Assembly (NCBI GenBank): GCA_937893485.1
Contig: CALBJL010000094.1
Coordinates: forward strand, 1-5,548
Length of the DNA stretch: 5,548 nucleotides
Reading direction: 5' to 3'
Source of the DNA: an uncultured bacterium
GTDB lineage: Bacteria > Bacillota > Clostridia > Lachnospirales > Lachnospiraceae
Below are positions 1 to 5,341 of the stretch, in pieces (positions within the stretch are counted from its first letter, which is position 1; the number at the start of each line of letters is the position of its first letter). Under the pieces are notes generated by a model, which saw nothing but the letters and a program-made list of their open reading frames with translations, was not told the DNA's origin and did no database searches. A program made the position numbers and the translations under genes.

Positions 1-1
1 T

Positions 2-76
2 ATATTCGGAATCGTGCTGAATGTGGTATTTTATATATGGTTTCAGCGGAAAATGTGTTATAATCAAATTAGTTAG
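2..76 (+). CDS. possible 3' end of a membrane protein (5'-truncated)
   Basis: The frame starting at base 2 is open from the window edge to a TAG at 74-76. It encodes about 24 residues: a hydrophobic run (IFGIVLNVVFYIWF), then a basic and polar tail (QRKMCYNQIS). A hydrophobic segment followed by positive residues fits the last transmembrane helix of a membrane protein with a cytoplasmic C-terminus. The fragment is too short to assign to a family. The frame starting at base 1 is also open to a stop at 61-63 but is less membrane-like. If the call is right, the gene's end overlaps the promoter-like element at 59-64. It could equally be non-coding. Confidence 0.28.
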   Translation: MFGIVLNVVFYIWFQRKMCYNQIS

Positions 77-86
77 CAATGCCTAA
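54..86 (+). promoter_or_regulatory. extended -10 promoter with TTAG-N6-CTAA palindrome
   Basis: A perfect TATAAT (59-64) is preceded by TGT (56-58), which makes an extended -10 box. No good -35 lies 16-18 bases upstream, so the promoter would rely on the extended -10. Just downstream, over the expected transcription start, TTAGCAATGCCTAA (73-86) has arms TTAG and CTAA that pair perfectly around six bases. That placement suits a repressor operator. The arms resemble the TTAGG/CCTAA arms of DtxR/IdeR-type metal-regulator boxes, but the identity of the regulator is inference. It would drive the hydrolase-like gene and perhaps the MATE gene. Confidence 0.5.
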
Positions 87-136
87 TCAATGTGGCTGGC
101 AAATCAATTTCAACACAAACAAGGGAGGAATTTTTT

Positions 137-773
137 ATGATGCAGTATAGCGATAAGTATTTTCGAATGATGATGCCTTTTATAAAGAAGAGCCTGAAAC
201 GGCGATATGGGAAAGAGTATACAAAGGAGCTGGTGAAAAAAACGGATGTGGTGTATCGTGATACGCATTGATGATGCCGGTGCCGATAATCCGATGGCAT
301 CAAATATCTATTCCTGTCTGGTTTTTCTGGCGTTGTGGAAAGCTGCGGACGGCAGAATATCGATCCAGGACCTGAGAATGATCACGATGGAGATGATGTC
401 AATTCCGGCTTTAAAGTTGACAGGATTGATGGTCAATGGAAATAAGGAAAGCGGCATAAAACGATTTCGTGCGATGGTGGAGAAGGATGTTGCATGGCTG
501 GAGGAGCATCCTCAGTACAAGGCTGTGTCATGGGATTTTAATTTTGATGAGAACAAGCATAAGGACGGATTCTATTATCATTTTACGCAGTGTCCGCTCA
601 ATACGTTCGCGCGAAGAGAGGGATATGAGGAGGTGCTGCCGGTTATGTGCGACATTGATTATCTGACAGCAAAGCTGATGCATTTTAAATTGCACAGGAA
701 ACAGACATTAGCTAGTGGCGGGCAGATGTGTGACTATTGGTTTGTCGGAGATAAAGTAAAGAATCCGAGATAA
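137..773 (+). pseudogene. L-2-amino-thiazoline-4-carboxylate hydrolase-like protein, frameshifted
   Basis: I recognise this as the ATC-hydrolase family. The family is named after the Pseudomonas enzyme that opens L-2-amino-thiazoline-4-carboxylate to N-carbamoyl-cysteine; the substrate of the clostridial members is not established. The start at 137 has a strong AAGGGAGG (121-128) eight bases upstream. The first frame reads MMQYSDKYFRMMMPFIKK and continues to a TGA at 269-271, giving 44 residues. Family-like sequence then resumes in the +1 frame (IDDAGADNPMASN, from 267) and runs to TAA at 771-773. It includes the conserved-looking NFDENKHKDGFYYHFTQCP block, CPLNTFARREGYEEVLPVMC and GGQMCDYWFVGDK. 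Joined, the product would be about 211 residues, a normal family length. The shift lies between about 263 and 269 and is one base too many or two too few. An ATG at 246 could start the second frame, but it has no ribosome binding site and would replace conserved residues. Either the gene is inactive or the base call is wrong. Confidence 0.82.
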
Positions 774-798
774 TCTGCTAGTCAGAAAGGGAGGATCG

Positions 799-823
799 TC
801 TGCTTTGGGTCGCCCGGAGCAGG
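799..823 (+). promoter_or_regulatory. GC-rich hairpin in the MATE leader
   Basis: In RNA, bases 800-809 (CTGCTTTGGG) pair with 813-822 (CCCGGAGCAG) around a three-base loop. This gives ten pairs, of which two are G-U; 799/823 can add another G-U. No T-run follows, so it is not a standard terminator. The right arm runs into AGGGGTGA (821-828), the ribosome binding site of the MATE gene at 836, so the fold could restrict its translation. A second Shine-Dalgarno-like AAGGGAGG (787-794) precedes a TTG at 805 that would open only a seven-codon frame ending at 826-828. The hairpin is directly visible; a regulatory role is inferred. Confidence 0.45.
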
Positions 824-835
824 GGTGAAGAACAA

Positions 836-2170
836 ATGGAACGAGATTTAACAACAGGCAGTGTGTTCAAAAATATTGTATATTTCTCACTGCCGTATCT
901 GCTTTCGTACTTTTTACAAACGCTGTACGGAATGGCGGATTTGTTTATTGTAGGGCAGTTTTACGGAGCTGATTGTATTACCGCGGTTTCGATCGGCAGT
1001 CAGGTCATGCATATGGTCACAGTCATGATCGTTGGTCTGGCGATGGGCTCGACGGTCACGATCGGAAGGGCAGTCGGAGCCAAAGAATTGAAGCGCGCAT
1101 CGCTCACCGTGGGGAATACGATCAGCCTGTTTATGGGCGTATCGGTTGCGTTGACGGTATTGCTGCTGTTGCTTGTAAGACCGATTGTGGCGGTCATGTC
1201 GACACCACAGGAGGCAGTTGCAGGAACGATTACATACCTGACGATCTGTTTTATCGGAATACCGTTTATCACGGCATATAATATCATCAGCTCGATTTTC
1301 CGGGGGCTGGGCGATTCCAAAAGCCCGATGTATTTTATTGCGATCGCCTGCGGCGTGAATATCCTGTTGGATTATGTGTTTATCGGCGGACTGCATCTGG
1401 GTGCCGCCGGAGCAGCACTCGGAACGACCTTATCGCAGACGCTCAGTGTCATTGTGGCACTTTGGGTTGTGATCAGGAAAAAGATCGGTATCACGCTGTG
1501 CAGAACAGATTTCAAACCGCAGATGTCGACGATCCGGCAGATTTTGACGATCGGCGTGCCGGTGGCATTACAGGACGGATTTGTCCAGATTTCATTTATT
1601 CTGATCACGGTGATCGCAAACCGCAGGGGCTTAAGTGACGCTGCGGCAGTCGGAATCGTGGAAAAGCTCATCAGTCTCGTATTTCTGGTGCCTTCGACCA
1701 TGCTGTCTACGGTATCAGCGCTCTCGGCACAAAATATCGGTGCCGGTAAGCATGAGCGGGCAGCAGCCACGCTGCGTTACGCGATCTGTATGGCGGTCGG
1801 GTTCGGACTGGTCATCGGTGTTGTCACACAGTTTATCGGTGCGGATGTGGTAGGTCTGTTTACTGAGGACGCGATGGTTGTTACGCTGGGAGAGCAGTAT
1901 ATCAGATCGTACATCTGGGATTGTGCGATTGCCGGTATCCATTTTTGCTTTAGCGGATATTTCTGCGCGTATGGCATGTCGGGCATTTCGTTTCTATACA
2001 CGATATTGTCGATTATATGTGTGCGTATTCCCGGTGCTTATTTTGCATCTTTGTATTTTCCGGATAACTTATATCCGATGGGGCTGGCAGCGCCGGGCGG
2101 TTCGCTGTTATCCGTCATTATATGTCTCATAGCCTTTGCGGTGTTGAGAAAGCGGAGGAATCTGAAATGA
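836..2170 (+). CDS. MATE family efflux transporter
   Basis: A polytopic inner-membrane antiporter of the MATE family, expected to expel drugs or other organic molecules in exchange for Na+ or H+. The substrate cannot be read from sequence. At 444 residues it is full length, with about twelve hydrophobic segments arranged as two six-helix halves joined around residues 213-232, where the loop is basic (RKKIGITLCRTDFKP). Family-typical stretches are LYGMADLFIVGQF (30-42), the FRGLGDSKSP loop after helix 4 (155-164), GAAGAALGT (189-197) and SAQNIGAGKHERA at the matching place in the second half (297-309). The start at 836 is supported by AGGGGTGA (821-828). The C-terminus is short and basic (RKRRNLK). 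The gene lies 62 bases after the broken hydrolase gene and probably shares its transcript. Its stop overlaps the ATG of the next short frame as ATGA, which indicates translational coupling to a gene that is now lost. Confidence 0.95.
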   Translation: MERDLTTGSVFKNIVYFSLPYLLSYFLQTLYGMADLFIVGQFYGADCITAVSIGSQVMHMVTVMIVGLAMGSTVTIGRAVGAKELKRASLTVGNTISLFMGVSVALTVLLLLLVRPIVAVMSTPQEAVAGTITYLTICFIGIPFITAYNIISSIFRGLGDSKSPMYFIAIACGVNILLDYVFIGGLHLGAAGAALGTTLSQTLSVIVALWVVIRKKIGITLCRTDFKPQMSTIRQILTIGVPVALQDGFVQISFILITVIANRRGLSDAAAVGIVEKLISLVFLVPSTMLSTVSALSAQNIGAGKHERAAATLRYAICMAVGFGLVIGVVTQFIGADVVGLFTEDAMVVTLGEQYIRSYIWDCAIAGIHFCFSGYFCAYGMSGISFLYTILSIICVRIPGAYFASLYFPDNLYPMGLAAPGGSLLSVIICLIAFAVLRKRRNLK

Positions 2171-2226
2171 CGGGAAAAAATCCATACGAGCTGGCAAAAA
2201 ATATATTGGAGGCGGCTGCGGGCTGA
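2167..2226 (+). pseudogene. 19-codon start of a lost or frameshifted gene coupled to MATE
   Basis: An ATG at 2167 overlaps the MATE stop (ATGA) and has a well-placed GGAGG (2154-2158) eight bases upstream. The frame reads MTGKNPYELAKNILEAAAG and stops at 2224-2226. The strong start signal suggests a genuine gene start. The peptide is too short to identify. The ABC-exporter tail begins in another frame right at its stop. So this is either the 5' end of a gene truncated by a deletion that joined it to the ABC gene, or sequence continuous with that tail and separated by a one-base shift near 2218-2225. A functional 19-residue peptide is possible but less likely. Confidence 0.45.
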
Positions 2227-2417
2227 TCAAAGGCAAGACGGTGCTTGTGATCGCACACAGGATGCGGACCGTAGAAAACGCGGATCAGATCGTCGTGCTG
2301 GACGGCGGTGTTGTCGCAGAGAGTGGAACACATGAACAACTGATGCGCCGTGACGGACTGTATGCAAGGCTTGTAAAGCTGCAGACTGCGTCGGCGGAGT
2401 GGAAGCTGAATGGTTAA
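2223..2417 (+). pseudogene. C-terminal remnant of an ABC exporter ATPase domain
   Basis: Sixty-four codons read LIKGKTVLVIAHRMRTVENA, followed by DQIVVLDGGVVAESGTHEQL and a C-terminal tail ending at TAA 2415-2417. This is the end of an ABC-exporter nucleotide-binding domain. It has the beta strand before the switch loop, the H-loop histidine (IAHR), the conserved ADQIVVLDGG strand, GTHEQL, and the usual YARLVKLQ terminal helix. The Walker A, Q-loop, signature and Walker B/D-loop motifs and the whole membrane domain are absent. The frame is open upstream only to 2166 and has no plausible start codon before the motif. It cannot be a working ATPase. Its position directly behind MATE suggests that an exporter gene of roughly 1.7 kb once followed and was mostly deleted. 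Confidence 0.85.
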
Positions 2418-2453
2418 TTGATAATTGATATTTATCCATTGATTGCGTATAAT
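2416..2453 (+). promoter_or_regulatory. sigma-A promoter of the toxin-antitoxin pair, with 7-bp repeats
   Basis: TTGATA (2425-2430) and TATAAT (2448-2453) are separated by exactly 17 bases, a near-consensus housekeeping promoter. The -35 region is built from heptads in register: AATTGAT (2416-2422), AATTGAT (2423-2429), a degenerate ATTTATC (2430-2436) and CATTGAT (2437-2443). Downstream of the expected start, GTAAAGAAA occurs twice in tandem (2460-2468 and 2469-2477). Antitoxins of the AbrB/MazE fold usually repress their own promoter, so these repeats are candidate operators; that assignment is inferred. Confidence 0.75.
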
Positions 2454-2503
2454 AAAAATGTAAAGAAAGTAAAGAAAATCAGGCAGTCAATGAAAGGATG
2501 ATG

Positions 2504-2764
2504 ATGATGGAAGTAGCAAAAATATCCAGTAAAGGACAGATTACCATTCCGATAAATGTTCGGAATAAGCTAAAATTGCGAGCTGGCGACAAAATTGTCA
2601 TTCTGGAGGAGAATGGAAGATTCTATTTTGAAAATTCGGCAATGCTAGCATTTAAGCGTGCAGAAGAAGCTTTTGCAGGGGAGGCGCAGAGAGCAGGATT
2701 TGAAACGGAAGCGGACATGCAGGAGTACATGAAGGAGATTCGGAAGGAAGTAAGGGGGCGTTGA
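2504..2764 (+). CDS. AbrB/MazE-type antitoxin
   Basis: A small DNA-binding antitoxin of the AbrB/SpoVT swapped-hairpin fold. The N-terminal ~45 residues are diagnostic: VAKISSKGQITIPINVRNKL, then LRAGDKIVILEENGRFYF. The C-terminal half (LAFKRAEEAFAGEAQRAGF, then EADMQEYMKEIRKEVRGR) is charged and helical, as expected of the segment that wraps and blocks the partner toxin. Four ATG codons occur in a row (2498, 2501, 2504, 2507). AAAGGA (2493-2498) abuts or overlaps the first, so the third or fourth is the better start; I use 2504, and 2507 is equally possible. Three bases after its TGA starts the reading frame region of the PIN toxin (TTG at 2766), so the two are one operon. It likely represses the promoter at 2425-2453 alone or together with the toxin. 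Confidence 0.9.
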   Translation: MMEVAKISSKGQITIPINVRNKLKLRAGDKIVILEENGRFYFENSAMLAFKRAEEAFAGEAQRAGFETEADMQEYMKEIRKEVRGR

Positions 2765-2765
2765 T

Positions 2766-3164
2766 TTGCGGGTAATGCTTGACACAAACATTTTTATTTC
2801 AATGATCTTTTTCCCTTCTGCACAGACCAGAGAACTGGCAAGGCGCTTAACCGAGAGTCACCAGATTGTGGTGTGTGATTATGTAATTGAAGAGCTTCGG
2901 CTGGTAACGGAACGAAAATTTCCTGCAAAACGAAAGTTTTTAGATTGTTTTTTTCTGGAATTACCTTTTGAACTGGTCTATACGCCGAGAGAACTGGACT
3001 TAAATGAATTTCCACAGATACGGGATGCGAAAGATCTGCCGATACTTGCGACAGCAATCATGGAAGGTATCGATGTATTTTTGACTGGTGATAAAGATTT
3101 TCTGGTAATGGATGTAGAAACACCGGAGATTCTCACCATGAAACAGTTCTTAGAACAATATTGA
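2766..3164 (+). CDS. PIN-domain ribonuclease toxin (VapC-like)
   Basis: A 132-residue PIN-domain protein, the expected Mg2+-dependent RNase partner of the antitoxin upstream. The acidic active-site residues are all present: D6 in MLDTNIFIS, E42/E43 in YVIEELRLV, D90 in RDAKDLPILATA and D109 (with D111) in LTGDKDFL. The LATA...GIDVFLTGDKDFL pattern matches the 'putative toxin component, PIN family' group (PIN_3-like). Start choice: TTG at 2766 lies seven bases after AAGGGGG (2752-2758) and gives MRVMLDTN, the usual distance from the first residue to the first catalytic Asp. The internal ATG at 2775 would leave only two residues before Asp and is too far from the ribosome binding site. The weak TTG start may keep toxin output below antitoxin output. 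No motif is missing, so the toxin is probably active. Its RNA target is unknown. Confidence 0.92.
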   Translation: MRVMLDTNIFISMIFFPSAQTRELARRLTESHQIVVCDYVIEELRLVTERKFPAKRKFLDCFFLELPFELVYTPRELDLNEFPQIRDAKDLPILATAIMEGIDVFLTGDKDFLVMDVETPEILTMKQFLEQY

Positions 3165-3183
3165 AAATGAATATGCACAAAGG

Positions 3184-3223
3184 CAGGTGCAAGTGATAGA
3201 AATATGACTTGCACCTGTTTTTT
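3184..3223 (+). terminator. intrinsic terminator after the toxin gene
   Basis: CAGGTGCAAGT (3184-3194) is perfectly complementary to ACTTGCACCTG (3207-3217) around a 12-base loop, giving an 11-bp stem. Six T residues follow (3218-3223). It begins 19 bases after the toxin stop and closes the antitoxin-toxin transcription unit. In the reverse direction the T-run is poor, so it acts mainly on the + strand. Confidence 0.93.
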
Positions 3224-3291
3224 GTTGCCATGCATCCGAAAAAGCTGCCGGTGGCAGGTTCTGTAGGTTTGATAGGAAAATCTTATTCTAA

Positions 3292-3324
3292 TGTAACAAA
3301 AAGAAGGGGTGTGTTCGTTATAAT
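3292..3324 (+). promoter_or_regulatory. candidate ECF-type promoter of the sigma-factor operon
   Basis: TGTAAC (3292-3297) followed 18 bases later by CGTT (3316-3319) resembles the Bacillus ECF promoter layout (TGAAAC/TGTAAC at -35 and CGTA/CGTC at -10, usually 16-17 bases apart). TATAAT (3319-3324) also overlaps this -10 region, but the bases where a sigma-A -35 should lie (around 3296-3301, ACAAAA) match poorly. ECF genes commonly drive their own operon, which favours the ECF reading. A 5-bp palindrome CTGCC-GGT-GGCAG (3245-3257) lies about 35 bases upstream and has no T-run. Confidence 0.45.
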
Positions 3325-3366
3325 TCATGAGAATATACAGAAAAGCAACAAAAGTGAGGAACGCAC

Positions 3367-3888
3367 ATGATAATACTTATGATAGTGGATGGACCGGAGG
3401 AAAAGCGAAAATTTGTGATTCTTTACGAAACATACCGGTATCTGATGCTGAAAGTAGCGGTGGATATCCTGCATGATTATCAGCTCGCGGAAGATGCGGT
3501 GCAGGAGGCGTTTGTGCGGGTGGCAAAGCATATGGAACAGATCGGACAGCCGGAGGAGACCGCCACCAAGCGGTATTTGATCACTATTGCGAAGCATGCG
3601 GCGATTGATCTTTATCGCAAAAGAAACAAACTGTATCATCGGGAAATCTATATGGATGAACTTCCGGATAGTGAGGAGCCGCTCACTTATATGGCACCGG
3701 AGGAGGACTATGATGTGCTCAATATTTTAAAAAATCTGCCACTGAAGTACAGGGATATCTTTTTGCTGAAATATTCCGCACATCTGGAAAATGCAGAGAT
3801 CGCGAAGATATGCAACATCCGCGAGGGAACAGTCCGGCAGCGGCTGGCGCGGGGAAAGCGCCTGATTGAAAATGAGTTGCGGGAGTAG
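3367..3888 (+). CDS. ECF-type RNA polymerase sigma factor
   Basis: A 173-residue group 4 sigma factor containing only the two core regions. Region 2 spans about residues 17-88: the LYETYRYLMLKVAVDIL helix, DYQLAEDAVQEAFVRVAKHM (the typical AEDAVQEAF motif for core RNA polymerase and -10 contact) and ATKRYLITIAKHAAIDLYRKRNK. A short acidic linker follows (DELPDSEEP...PEEDYDV). Region 4 spans about residues 117-172: LKNLPLKYRDIFLLKY, then the helix-turn-helix ENAEIAKICNIREGTVRQRLARGKRLIENEL that reads the -35 box. There is no region 1 or 3, and the length is normal for ECF factors. GTGAGG (3354-3359) seven bases before the ATG supports this start; an in-frame ATG at 3379 is less likely. It heads a probable operon with the membrane protein at 3989 and lipoprotein at 4683, and likely responds to an envelope or extracellular signal. 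Confidence 0.94.
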   Translation: MIILMIVDGPEEKRKFVILYETYRYLMLKVAVDILHDYQLAEDAVQEAFVRVAKHMEQIGQPEETATKRYLITIAKHAAIDLYRKRNKLYHREIYMDELPDSEEPLTYMAPEEDYDVLNILKNLPLKYRDIFLLKYSAHLENAEIAKICNIREGTVRQRLARGKRLIENELRE

Positions 3889-3988
3889 CCTGATCGGGAT
3901 ACTATTGCAACTGTCGCCGGGCAATACATTTTAAGTTAGTTTCGCAAATGCCTAATGAGCAGGCAAAAGCAGGAAAGGGGGATGTCAC
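3889..3988 (+). promoter_or_regulatory. 100-base gap with GCAAATGCCTAAT motif between sigma and partner genes
   Basis: The gap holds TTAG (3936-3939), then GCAAATGCCTAAT (3944-3956) and GGCAAA (3962-3967). The same order of blocks occurs at 73-103 near the first promoter (TTAG, GCAATGCCTAAT, GGCAAA). ATTGC (3904-3908) can pair with GCAAT (3921-3925) but has no following T-run, so I see no convincing terminator. TTGCAA (3905-3910) has no matching -10 at normal spacing. The ribosome binding site of the next gene is GGAAAGGGGGA (3972-3981 region). Function of the motif is unknown; a metal-regulator site is one guess. Confidence 0.35.
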
Positions 3989-4669
3989 ATGCAGGTAACA
4001 GATGAATGGCTTTACGAAAAAATGCCGATTGTGGATGCGGCGATCATGCAGCGACTGGAAGAAGGTGTTGACGGAAATTATGTTTTTTCAAATAAGTCCG
4101 TGAAGGCTATGAACCGGTTGATACAAAAAGAAAAATATATGACTGCTGCTAAGCTGGTCAAAAAAATCACACAGAGAGTAGCTGTGATCGTACTTATAAT
4201 GTTTCTGGGAGCACTCACTGTGCCGATGAGTGTGAAAGCATATCAGGCGCAGCTTTTTCACACGATAAAAACGATATTTGACGGAAAGATAGGCATTTAT
4301 TCGTATGAGCCGTATGCGATCAAAGAGGGAGATCTGACAGATACGATTTTGCGTCCGGGGTATATTCCGAATGGTTATGAATTGACAGATGAAAACCATA
4401 CAGACACATCATCAGTTCTGGAATACAGCAAAGCGAACCAACATCTGATCTACAACCAGAAGATCATTACAAATGAGAAAATGATTTTTGATATGAGCTA
4501 TGATCACATGGATCGCATGGGAATCAACGGGATGACGGTTCTGGTATACTGGTATCAGGATGAGACGTTCTGGGCATATGGGGAATACGGAAACAGTATT
4601 TATATTTTAGCCGGAGACAGCATCGAAAGAACTGAGATAGAAAAAATATATAAACATTGGATTTGGTAA
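3989..4669 (+). CDS. DUF4367-like single-pass membrane protein, candidate anti-sigma factor
   Basis: A 226-residue protein with three parts. Residues 1-60 form a charged, probably cytoplasmic region (MPIVDAAIMQRLEEGVDG, then VFSNKSVKAMNRLIQKEKY). Residues 64-83 form one transmembrane helix (VAVIVLIMFLGALTVPMSV). The remainder lies outside and ends in a DUF4367-like domain from about residue 118: LRPGYIPNGYELTDEN, IYNQKIITNE, MTVLVYWYQDETFWAYGEYG and SIYILAGDSIERTEIEKIYK. Proteins with this plan sit next to ECF sigma genes in many Clostridia and are presumed to hold the sigma factor at the membrane until a signal arrives. No canonical zinc-binding anti-sigma motif (H-x3-C-x2-C) is visible, so direct sigma binding is inferred from context. 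A strong A/G-rich ribosome binding site ends seven bases before the ATG. The next gene follows after 13 bases. Confidence 0.8.
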   Translation: MQVTDEWLYEKMPIVDAAIMQRLEEGVDGNYVFSNKSVKAMNRLIQKEKYMTAAKLVKKITQRVAVIVLIMFLGALTVPMSVKAYQAQLFHTIKTIFDGKIGIYSYEPYAIKEGDLTDTILRPGYIPNGYELTDENHTDTSSVLEYSKANQHLIYNQKIITNEKMIFDMSYDHMDRMGINGMTVLVYWYQDETFWAYGEYGNSIYILAGDSIERTEIEKIYKHWIW

Positions 4670-4682
4670 AGGAGGGGACAGC

Positions 4683-5174
4683 ATGAAGAAAACATGGATG
4701 GTGGTTATCATAGGTATCTTGATTTTTGGGCTCGTCGGGTGCGGAAAAGAGGAGATAGAAAACCGTGAGGCTATGGAACATGCGCAGGCGGATGCGACTG
4801 AGGTATGTGCCTATATCAGAGCGATCAAAGGGGACATACTCGTGATCGATCCGGTGGAATACATCAGCTCCGAGGACAGTGACCGTTTTGCAAGCTACAA
4901 ACATACGGATGATGATATGCTGGATGGTTATTATCTGTATAATGAAGATGAAGAAACGGAAAATGTAAGATTAACGGCGCAGACCGAATATTCCTTTTTG
5001 GATTGGACGAGGGAGTTTGGTGGAACAGACGAAGATATTCGTGTGCTAACAAAAGACAAGAAAATATTTCAAAAATATCTGGACACCTATACGGATGGAA
5101 AACCGGGCATGCCGTTTTTCCTAGAGTTGGACGATGGAGAGGTAGTTCGTATTTTAGAGAAGCCAATGGCTTAA
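4683..5174 (+). CDS. small lipoprotein of unknown function
   Basis: A 163-residue secreted lipoprotein. It has a classic type II signal peptide: MKK, hydrophobic core WMVVIIGILIFGLVG, and lipobox LVGC with the modified cysteine at residue 20. The mature part is acidic. It contains a block that I recognise from uncharacterised Lachnospiraceae proteins but cannot tie to a function: IKGDILVIDPVEYISSEDSD, DDDMLDGYYLYNEDEE, then TEYSFLDW and PGMPFFLELDDGEVVRI. No catalytic motif stands out. AAAGGAGGGG (4668-4677 region) overlaps the stop of the membrane-protein gene, so the two are cotranscribed and probably coupled. The position suggests an extracytoplasmic partner of the DUF4367-like protein, either a sensor component or an output of the sigma factor; both are inference. 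Confidence 0.85.
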   Translation: MKKTWMVVIIGILIFGLVGCGKEEIENREAMEHAQADATEVCAYIRAIKGDILVIDPVEYISSEDSDRFASYKHTDDDMLDGYYLYNEDEETENVRLTAQTEYSFLDWTREFGGTDEDIRVLTKDKKIFQKYLDTYTDGKPGMPFFLELDDGEVVRILEKPMA

Positions 5175-5341
5175 AAACCGTGCTCTAATGCAAGGTAAAC
5201 AAATCGTCGATTGACAAAATCCTCCAAATCTCCAAATCATGCATACCATAGGTAGTAATTGCGATAAAAATCAGGATATGAATGTAAGATCGTAATTTGA
5301 AATCGTAATCGGGATAAGATCATGGATAGGAGGATATTGCA
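5175..5341 (+). promoter_or_regulatory. 167-base leader of the XRE gene with short palindromes
   Basis: No gene is visible here. A perfect TTGACA (5211-5216) is present, but no good -10 lies 16-18 bases after it, so the promoter is uncertain. The palindrome AATCG-T-CGATT (5202-5212) touches that box. A second one, TACC-ATA-GGTA, lies at 5244-5254. ATCGTAAT occurs twice, 13 bases apart (5289-5296 and 5302-5309). XRE regulators often bind such sites near their own genes. No intrinsic terminator was seen after the lipoprotein gene, so readthrough from the sigma operon is possible. Confidence 0.35.

Noticed and set aside
236..242. A7 run upstream of the frameshift as a programmed slippage site
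   Set aside because: Family-like residues (TDVVYRD) continue in the original frame for some 20 bases past the run, and the needed shift is +1, whereas such runs normally promote -1 slippage.
246..773. Independent 175-residue gene starting at ATG 246
   Set aside because: It has no ribosome binding site and its first six or so residues replace conserved sequence found in the other frame. It is the 3' part of the frameshifted gene.
914..1396. Long antisense frame inside MATE
   Set aside because: Composition (many H, R, D, Q) is that of a shadow frame of a GATCGG-rich membrane protein gene, with no ribosome binding site or recognisable domain.
3245..3257. CTGCC-GGT-GGCAG as a second terminator
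   Set aside because: The stem is only five pairs and no T-run follows on either strand.
4088..5166. Antisense frames opposite the DUF4367-like and lipoprotein genes
   Set aside because: The + strand genes have clear signal, membrane and ribosome binding features; the reverse frames have none.
5211..5249. TTGACA with TACCAT as a sigma-A promoter for the XRE gene
   Set aside because: The spacing is 27 bases, too long for normal promoters; 16-18 bases downstream holds no -10-like box.
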